The translations under genes were made by a program, and so were the position numbers. A stretch of DNA of 6,072 bases from a bacterium (GTDB taxonomy: Bacteria > Planctomycetota > JACOTG01 > JAUIME01), in the NCBI GenBank assembly GCA_030433195.1, contig JAUIME010000341.1, forward strand, positions 1 to 6,072, read 5' to 3'. Of the stretch, positions 1 to 4,296 are shown piece by piece. The notes beneath the pieces are model-generated. The model had not been told where the DNA came from. It saw nothing but the letters and a program-made list of their open reading frames with translations, and made no database searches. Positions within the stretch are counted from its first letter, which is position 1; every line of letters starts with the position of its first letter.

Positions 1-477
1 ATGTTGAATCCCGGCGCGCGTTGGACGACGAAGCGATGGCCCGTCGACCGGTACGTCGCGCTCGCGCGTCGTCTGCAGACCGAGCTCGGCCTCGACATCG
101 CAGTCACCGCATTCGGCGACGAACGGGAACTCGGTGCCGCGATCGTCGACGGCCTCGGCGGCGCGGCGGCGCTCTTCGACGACTTGTCGATCCTCGAACA
201 CGCAGCCGCCTGCGCGCGCGCCGCGGTCGTCGTCGGCTCCGACACGGGCCCCGTGCATCTTGCGCACTTCGCGGGGACGCCCGTCGTTTGGCTGTTCGGC
301 CCGACCGACGCGTGGCGGAACGCCCCTCCCGGCACCCACGGCATCGCGTTGCAATCGTCGCTCGAATGCGTCGGCTGCTGGAAGCGCACGTGCCCGCTCT
401 ACGACTCGCCGCGCTGCATGGAAGCGCTCGACGTCGAGACCGTCTTCGACGCGGTCCGCGCGCGGCTCGCGACGTAG
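1..477 (+). CDS. Glycosyltransferase family 9 (heptosyltransferase-like), C-terminal part; 5' end outside window
   Basis: GT9 enzymes transfer a sugar, classically L-glycero-D-manno-heptose from an ADP-sugar, onto the lipopolysaccharide inner core at the cytoplasmic face of the inner membrane. The visible 158 residues match the C-terminal nucleotide-sugar-binding Rossmann half. They open with the N-P-G-A-R-W...K-R-W-P block typical of the start of that half (residues 3-14), then show the S-D-T-G-P-x-H-L-A donor-binding loop (D81, G83, P84, H86) and L-F-G-P-T (98-102). Near the end are four cysteines (123, 126, 131, 139) in the C-x2-C-x4-C-x7-C-M arrangement often seen in heptosyltransferases. 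Whole enzymes are about 330-360 residues, so the ATG at position 1 is probably an internal methionine and the acceptor-binding half lies upstream. The stop is TAG at 475. Family is clear; the sugar and acceptor cannot be told, so no waa/rfa symbol is given. It implies an outer membrane with LPS-like glycan. Confidence 0.88.
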   Translation: MLNPGARWTTKRWPVDRYVALARRLQTELGLDIAVTAFGDERELGAAIVDGLGGAAALFDDLSILEHAAACARAAVVVGSDTGPVHLAHFAGTPVVWLFGPTDAWRNAPPGTHGIALQSSLECVGCWKRTCPLYDSPRCMEALDVETVFDAVRARLAT

Positions 478-486
478 CGCCGAGAA

Positions 487-524
487 GCGTCACCCGCGCG
501 GCCACGGTTACGAATCCGTGACGC
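487..524. promoter_or_regulatory. Inverted repeat GCGTCAC-N24-GTGACGC, possible activator site
   Basis: Perfect 7-bp arms lie at 487-493 and 518-524. They sit roughly 150-180 bp upstream of the start site predicted from the sigma-54 promoter, the distance at which sigma-54 activators usually bind enhancer-like sites. The 24-nt gap is long for a single dimer site. A nested 5-bp CACGG/CCGTG pair means it could equally be a hairpin ending the glycosyltransferase transcript. The assignment is inference. Confidence 0.25.
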
Positions 525-644
525 GATGCGGCGCACGGGCCGGTGCCGACGGCCCCGAGCGGAATCCCGCATAGGTCCTCCAAATCCCCGTTTCGTGCCT
601 TCCTGCTGCATCTCCTGACGAATCGACGAATGTCACCTCCTTCG

Positions 645-659
645 TGGCACATCGCTTGC
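645..659 (+). promoter_or_regulatory. Sigma-54 (RpoN) -24/-12 promoter of the HEAT-repeat gene
   Basis: The sequence reads TGGCAC-N5-TTGC, matching the core of the sigma-54 consensus TGGCACG-N4-TTGCW. The GG (646-647) and GC (658-659) dinucleotides are exactly 10 bp apart, as this sigma factor requires. The two differences are A for the seventh G and G for the final W. Transcription would start near 671, giving a leader of about 114 nt before the ATG at 785. Such promoters need an AAA+ enhancer-binding activator, so the gene should be switched by a dedicated regulator, not in the window. A full ten-base match at correct spacing, in an intergenic region and in the right orientation, is unlikely by chance in 6 kb. 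Confidence 0.72.
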
Positions 660-677
660 GCTCCTGGCCCGCCGGCA

Positions 678-699
678 GGGACTTTCGAGAAGGAGTCCC
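678..699 (+). promoter_or_regulatory. 5' UTR hairpin GGGACT-N10-AGTCCC
   Basis: A perfect 6-bp stem (678-683 with 694-699) encloses a 10-nt purine-rich loop containing GAGAAGG. It starts about 7 nt after the transcription start predicted from the sigma-54 promoter, so it would sit at the 5' end of the mRNA, where a stem commonly slows RNA decay. No T run follows, so a terminator is unlikely. A smaller stem GTCGT-CCG-ACGAC follows at 727-739. Confidence 0.4.
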
Positions 700-770
700 G
701 GGAAGAGCGAGGCATTCTGGAAGCGCGTCGTCCGACGACACCCTCGTCACGGACGTCGCCACGCGTCGAA

Positions 771-776
771 AAGGAG
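771..776 (+). promoter_or_regulatory. Shine-Dalgarno AAGGAG that sets the HEAT gene start
   Basis: AAGGAG lies 8 nt before the ATG at 785. This fixes the start at 785, not the in-frame GTG at 644, which overlaps the sigma-54 promoter and would put 47 residues ahead of an otherwise well-formed signal peptide. Confidence 0.85.
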
Positions 777-784
777 TGATCGCA

Positions 785-3121
785 ATGCAACCGAATCGAA
801 CGGTCTTCTCAGGAATGACTCTGGTGATCCTCCTGTTCATGCTTCGCGATGCGACCGCGAGCGAACAGGTCGCCCCCGAGCCGTCTCCCTCCATGAGCGA
901 AGCGATCGAGGCCAAGCAGCGTCACCTCGCGCTCGTGATCGAGGAGCTCGGCGCACGCGACGTCTCGCACCTCGACGAGGCGCAACGCACCGCGCGGACG
1001 CGGGCTCTCGAATGGCTCGCGCGCTATCGCGAACGCGGCGTGTTCACGCAGAACGTCGATTGGCCAAGCCGCGACGTGCCGTACTTCATCGACCATACGG
1101 GAACGCGTTGCGCGCTCGCGCACCTCATCGACCGATCCGGCGAGCCCGACCTCGTGCTCGAACTCGCCGAGCAGTTCAACAACGCCTACATCTCGCAGCT
1201 TCCGTACGACCGCAAGCTCGAGAGCTGGCTCGCCCGTCACGGGTTCACGCCCGAAGAAGTGGCCTTCATCCAGGCGCCCGGCACGATCGGCCCGCCGGGA
1301 CGGATTCCGGGCGAGGCTCCCGTGGAATCGACTCCGGCGCCCGAGAACCTTCAGCCACGCCGTCCGGATGGGATCGCGACCGCGCCGGCGCGTGCGGCAG
1401 GTGCCGACGCGACATCGACCCCGCGAACGGGAGGAACGACGCGACGCGGCAAGAAGATCGCCGCTCTCGGCCTCGAGTGGCAAGCGTGGTGGTTGCTGAA
1501 CCGCGACGCCTACACGAACGGTCGATCCGCCTATCACGAACGACGTGCGCGCACGACGCCGTCCATGAGCACCGAGCGCGACACCGAGCCCGCCGACACC
1601 GGCCGACCCACCGCCGAGCTGCTGGACGAGGAACTCATTCCGCTGTTCGAGTCGATTGCCGAGGGGGACGCCGCGTTCGCGTCGACCGGCCTCATGGCAC
1701 TCGCTCGATCCGCGGATCCGAGCCTCGCGCCCGAGCTCGTGCGTCGCGTGCTCGCGTATGTCGCACGACCGGACGCCCGCTACGAAGAGTTCGCGATCTT
1801 GACCCTCGGCGTGCTCCCGCACGAGAGCGCCGTTGCACCGCTTCGCGAGATCCTCGGCGACAGCGCGAAGGGGCGTAAGCTGCTGCGCACCGGATCGCAC
1901 GTCGACGACCGCACGCGCTCGTTCGCGGCCATCGCGCTCGGACGCATCGGCGGGGAAGCCGCGCGCGACGCACTCCTGCTGACGCTCGAGCGCGAAGCCA
2001 AGTCGAGCATCGACGTCGCCGCGTCGTGCGTGAACGCGCTGGGATTGATCGCTCGCGACGCGACGCTTCGCGATCCGATCGTCGCGCGTCTCACGGCCGC
2101 GCTTCACGACGGCAAGTGGAACGCCCGCGTTCTCGCGCCGATCCCGATCGCGCTCGCGCGCCTTGGCGACCCCTCGTCGCACGCGGATCTTCTGAAGATC
2201 GTCGAGCGCTTCCGCGGACCGCGCGAAGTGCGTCAATCGAGCGCCATCGCGATCGGCTTGTCAGGCGATGGCCTCGACGACCGACTCGTCGAATCGCTCA
2301 TGGTCACGGCGCACCGCGATCCGGACGCCGCCACGCGTCAGTACGCGATCATGGCGCTCGCCGATCTCGCGCGGGCCGAAGAAGACCCTCACTACGAGAA
2401 CTGGCGGGAGAGTTCGAAGCGTCTCGATCGACTCGCGACGTTCTACGAAGACGGGATCAGCGGCTTCTTCAAGCAGCCGGCCGACCGCGCTTGGTACGCG
2501 CTCTCGGGCGGTCTGTTCGCGGCGCGCCATCCCGTGTTCGCCAAGCGCATCGTCGATCGACTCGCCGACCTCGCGAGCAAGGGCGACGCAGCCTCCGACC
2601 GCGCGGCCGCCGCACTCGCGCTCGGCCTCGCCGAACGCCAAGCCGCGATCGAACCGCTGCGTGCGATCTTCGACGAGACGTCGAACCTCGAAGTCCGTGG
2701 TTACGCCGCGATCGCACTCGGCATGCTCGGCGACGCCGCCTCGAAGCAGCGCCTCCTCGCCGTCGCGCAGTCGGCCGACGAGGCGCCGAGTCTACGATCG
2801 CAAGCGATCGAAGGACTCGCGTACCACGGCGACCCGTCGATCATCGAACCGCTCGTAGCGGCGCTCGGTGTGACCAAGTCCGACGAAGTCCGAAGCGAGA
2901 TGACGCGCGTGATCGGGGAGCTCGGCGACCGCCGCGCCGTCGACGGATTGCGCCGCATCGCCGCCGATGAGTCGAACGACGACGCCACGCGACAGTCTGC
3001 AATCGGTGCCCTCGGAATCCTCGCACAAGACGGCGACGTTCCCTGGTCGTCGGAACTCCGCCGCGGCTACAACGCGGTCGCCGTCACCGACTCGATGAGC
3101 ATCGTCGTACGCATCTTCTGA
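785..3121 (+). CDS. Exported HEAT-repeat protein with N-terminal Cys/His domain
   Basis: A 778-residue protein of unknown function. Residues 1-25 form a Sec signal peptide (Arg in the n-region, hydrophobic core 11-20, likely cleavage after A-T-A), so it acts in the periplasm or at the surface. Residues about 85-165 are a compact domain with G-V-F-x-x-N, Y-F-I-D-H-T-G-T-x-C-A (D103, H104, C109), H113, N-N-A-Y-I, then a Leu/Trp helix and F-I-Q-A-P. It resembles small secreted domains of unknown function known from other bacteria. A Pro/Ala/Thr-rich linker (about 166-225) leads to W-x-x-W-W-x-x-N-x-D-x-Y (232-243). From about 298 to 756 roughly twelve PBS-lyase/HEAT-like helical hairpins follow, recognisable by A-I-A-L-G-x-L/I-G-D/G and E/P-L-x-x-x-L; these usually bind protein partners. 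Expression is predicted from the sigma-54 promoter. No catalytic motif is seen; a scaffold role is inference. Fold and export are well supported, function is not. Confidence 0.88.
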   Translation: MQPNRTVFSGMTLVILLFMLRDATASEQVAPEPSPSMSEAIEAKQRHLALVIEELGARDVSHLDEAQRTARTRALEWLARYRERGVFTQNVDWPSRDVPYFIDHTGTRCALAHLIDRSGEPDLVLELAEQFNNAYISQLPYDRKLESWLARHGFTPEEVAFIQAPGTIGPPGRIPGEAPVESTPAPENLQPRRPDGIATAPARAAGADATSTPRTGGTTRRGKKIAALGLEWQAWWLLNRDAYTNGRSAYHERRARTTPSMSTERDTEPADTGRPTAELLDEELIPLFESIAEGDAAFASTGLMALARSADPSLAPELVRRVLAYVARPDARYEEFAILTLGVLPHESAVAPLREILGDSAKGRKLLRTGSHVDDRTRSFAAIALGRIGGEAARDALLLTLEREAKSSIDVAASCVNALGLIARDATLRDPIVARLTAALHDGKWNARVLAPIPIALARLGDPSSHADLLKIVERFRGPREVRQSSAIAIGLSGDGLDDRLVESLMVTAHRDPDAATRQYAIMALADLARAEEDPHYENWRESSKRLDRLATFYEDGISGFFKQPADRAWYALSGGLFAARHPVFAKRIVDRLADLASKGDAASDRAAAALALGLAERQAAIEPLRAIFDETSNLEVRGYAAIALGMLGDAASKQRLLAVAQSADEAPSLRSQAIEGLAYHGDPSIIEPLVAALGVTKSDEVRSEMTRVIGELGDRRAVDGLRRIAADESNDDATRQSAIGALGILAQDGDVPWSSELRRGYNAVAVTDSMSIVVRIF

Positions 3122-3156
3122 CGCGAAACCACGCAAAGAGAGCAGAACCTGTGTGA

Positions 3157-3315
3157 CAGCCCGTTGAGAAACGGGCGCGAGTTGGAATCGTGAGATTTCC
3201 CGTCGGTCGTCGCGACCGAAACGAAGTCGTATCGGTGAATACGTCGAGCTTTCGGTCGCGGCTAGCGGCGGAGGAAGCTCGACATTCCGGCTGTGGTGAG
3301 TTTCTCAACGGGCTG
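3157..3315. repeat. 159-bp long imperfect palindrome with perfect 16-bp inverted ends (MITE-like)
   Basis: The left end CAGCCCGTTGAGAAAC (3157-3172) is exactly the reverse complement of 3300-3315. Symmetry continues inward about the same centre (near 3236): GGAAT 3184-3188 with ATTCC 3284-3288, GAG 3192-3194 with CTC 3278-3280, an 11-bp perfect pair 3211-3221 with 3250-3260, and an apical CGTAT-N6-ATACG at 3228-3243. The whole unit can therefore fold into one long hairpin. Flanks are GTGA on the left (3153-3156) and GTAA on the right (3316-3319), possibly a decayed 4-bp target duplication. It lies between the HEAT-repeat stop and the shared terminator. Size, termini and lack of coding suggest a miniature inverted-repeat transposable element or a shrunken insertion sequence; a structured RNA is the alternative. 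The symmetry is certain; mobility is inference. Confidence 0.6.
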
Positions 3316-3327
3316 GTAAGGGGAAGT

Positions 3328-3356
3328 CGGGCCCGGCCGCTCGTCGGTCGGGCCCG
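3328..3356. terminator. Strong hairpin between convergent genes, probable bidirectional terminator
   Basis: CGGGCCCG (3328-3335) pairs with CGGGCCCG (3349-3356), and the stem continues inward through GCCG/CGGT (one G-U pair), giving 12 bp closed by a 5-nt loop CTCGT. It lies downstream of both the HEAT-repeat gene (+) and the RibD_C-like gene (-), whose ends face each other. T runs are poor on both strands (CCTTGT on +, CTTCCCC on -), so termination efficiency is uncertain, although G+C-rich genomes often have terminators of this kind. Confidence 0.55.
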
Positions 3357-3407
3357 CGCCTTGTCGGGGAAGCTCGCGCGCGATGCCCCCGTACGTTGAA
3401 GCGCGAC

Positions 3408-4163
3408 CTACGCGTGAACGAAGCGCTGGAAGGTCCACGGTCCGCTCGGTTCATCGACGGCGGCGCGCGCGCTCGCGGGCACGAACCGCCGCGCGAGGTG
3501 CCTGCGCGACACGAACGGCGGCCCGAGCAAATCCGGTGCGAGGCTCCCTTCGTAGACCGCGAGGAAGACCTCGTCGACGAGCAACGGATCGTCGTGGAGT
3601 GCATTGGCTGCGGTGGGACCCGCGTCGATCGAAATCGTTCCGACCTCGAACTGCTCGCGTGCCACGCGCACGGCCTCGCGGATGTCCGGCTCGTCGACCG
3701 CGACGACCGTGATGGTATCGGGCAGGCCCTGTGCGCCGAGTCGTCGTGCGCCGTCGTCGTTGGTGACGACGACGGCCCCGCCCGCGTCGCGAATCATCCG
3801 ATGCCCCGGATCGAAACCTCGCCCCGACGTGAGCACGAACGGCAGCGGAAGCGGACGCGCGTTCTCACCGAGTACGTCACGGCGAAACGCCTCGAGGTCG
3901 GCGCGCGCATGATCCGGGAACGCGACCGTCACGTCGGGTTCCTCGCGCAGGATCTTGCCGGTGGTGATCACCGCGTCGGCGCGTGCGCGCGAACTCCCGA
4001 GAACGAGCATGTCGGTCGCGCTCTTCGGGGTCGCCTCGACGATGCGCAGGATGTGCCAGGCATCGTCCGGACCCGGCGCGACGGCCGCGGGGCGCAGGAC
4101 GCCGGTCGGCATCGACTCGCTCGCGAAGAACCATGCCCGGAAGCTCTCGAGATCGTGCAGCAT
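3408..4163 (-). CDS. RibD C-terminal-like (pyrimidine/dihydrofolate reductase family) protein
   Basis: A 251-residue stand-alone RibD_C domain. This fold binds NADPH; members include the 5-amino-6-(5-phosphoribosylamino)uracil reductase of riboflavin synthesis and various DHFR-like reductases. Recognisable blocks are R-A-R-A-D-A-V-I-T-T-G-x-I-L-R-E-E-P (59-76, the usual R-x-x-A-D-A-V-x-x-G-x-x-T-x-x-x-x-P), V-L-T-S-G-R-G-F-D (109-117), V-V-V-T (131-134), D-A-G-P-T-A-A-N-A-L (180-189, the family's glycine-rich cofactor loop, usually E-G-G-P) and L-V-D-E-V-F (195-200). The N-terminal S-x-D-G substrate strand of typical members is not evident; residues 1-50 are atypical. No deaminase domain or other riboflavin gene is nearby, so a role in riboflavin synthesis cannot be claimed. 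The start is the ATG at 4163; no Shine-Dalgarno precedes it, but a -10 element sits at leaderless distance. The stop is TAG at 3410-3408. It converges on the HEAT gene and diverges from the sulfatase. Confidence 0.8.
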   Translation of the reverse strand: MLHDLESFRAWFFASESMPTGVLRPAAVAPGPDDAWHILRIVEATPKSATDMLVLGSSRARADAVITTGKILREEPDVTVAFPDHARADLEAFRRDVLGENARPLPLPFVLTSGRGFDPGHRMIRDAGGAVVVTNDDGARRLGAQGLPDTITVVAVDEPDIREAVRVAREQFEVGTISIDAGPTAANALHDDPLLVDEVFLAVYEGSLAPDLLGPPFVSRRHLARRFVPASARAAVDEPSGPWTFQRFVHA

Positions 4164-4296
4164 CGCGAGAGGATAGCACGGTCCGCCGATCCGGCGGCGA
4201 GCGCGCGAGGAAGATGGCGCGATCGCGTCCGATCGATTACTCTCGATAGAGGCGACCGATCGACGACACCACGGAAAACACCACCGCCGAGAACCC
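4164..4296. promoter_or_regulatory. Divergent intergenic promoter region
   Basis: These 133 bp separate the divergent RibD_C-like gene and the sulfatase and must hold both promoters. A small hairpin CCGCC-GATCC-GGCGG lies at 4183-4197. CCGATCG occurs at 4230-4235 (within TCCGATCG) and again at 4254-4260. A weak TACTCT (4238-4243) could be a -10 for the sulfatase, but no matching -35 or Shine-Dalgarno is seen. Nothing here resembles a sigma-54 promoter. Confidence 0.4.
4170..4178 (-). promoter_or_regulatory. Extended -10 element TGC-TATCCT, leaderless start for the RibD_C-like gene
   Basis: On the minus strand TATCCT (4175 to 4170), preceded by TGC (4178 to 4176), ends exactly 6 nt before the ATG at 4163. 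With the usual spacing transcription begins at the A of the start codon, giving a leaderless mRNA, consistent with the missing Shine-Dalgarno. No good -35 is seen, which an extended -10 can tolerate. Confidence 0.45.

Larger units (their letters stand above)
478..784 (+). other. Intergenic regulatory region upstream of the HEAT-repeat gene
   Basis: This 307-bp stretch has no convincing gene; reading frames crossing it lack a ribosome binding site and family-like sequence. It holds the end of the glycosyltransferase transcript and the promoter and leader of the next gene. Seen directly are a 6-bp stem GGGCCG/CGGCCC with a 7-nt loop at 537-555, which could be a weak terminator but has no T run after it; a 7-bp dyad GCGTCAC/GTGACGC at 487-524; a sigma-54 promoter at 645-659; leader hairpins at 678-699 and 727-739; and a Shine-Dalgarno at 771-776. 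Confidence 0.7.

Noticed and set aside
537..555. GGGCCG/CGGCCC hairpin as the glycosyltransferase terminator
   Set aside because: Only 6 bp with no T run after it; not separable from random G+C-rich pairing, so it is mentioned only in the intergenic entry.
644..784. Upstream in-frame GTG start at 644 for the HEAT gene
   Set aside because: It overlaps the sigma-54 promoter, has no Shine-Dalgarno and would bury the signal peptide; the ATG at 785 has AAGGAG at good spacing.
809..2236. 475-codon open frame on the minus strand
   Set aside because: Antisense shadow of the HEAT gene, Arg-rich and without family-like motifs, as expected in G+C-rich coding DNA.
3157..3315. Integron attC site
   Set aside because: attC ends read RYYYAAC...GTTRRRY; here the ends read GCCCGTT...AACGGGC, the opposite arrangement, and there is no cassette structure around it.
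3190..3399. 69-codon open frame crossing the palindrome (and a 74-codon frame on the opposite strand at 3084-3308)
   Set aside because: Each crosses a palindrome arm, low-complexity Arg/Ser content, no ribosome binding site, and not recognisable as a transposase fragment.
4041..4060. Sigma-54-like TGGCAC...TGC on the minus strand
   Set aside because: Spacing is one base short, the TTGC is incomplete, and it lies inside the RibD_C-like coding region.
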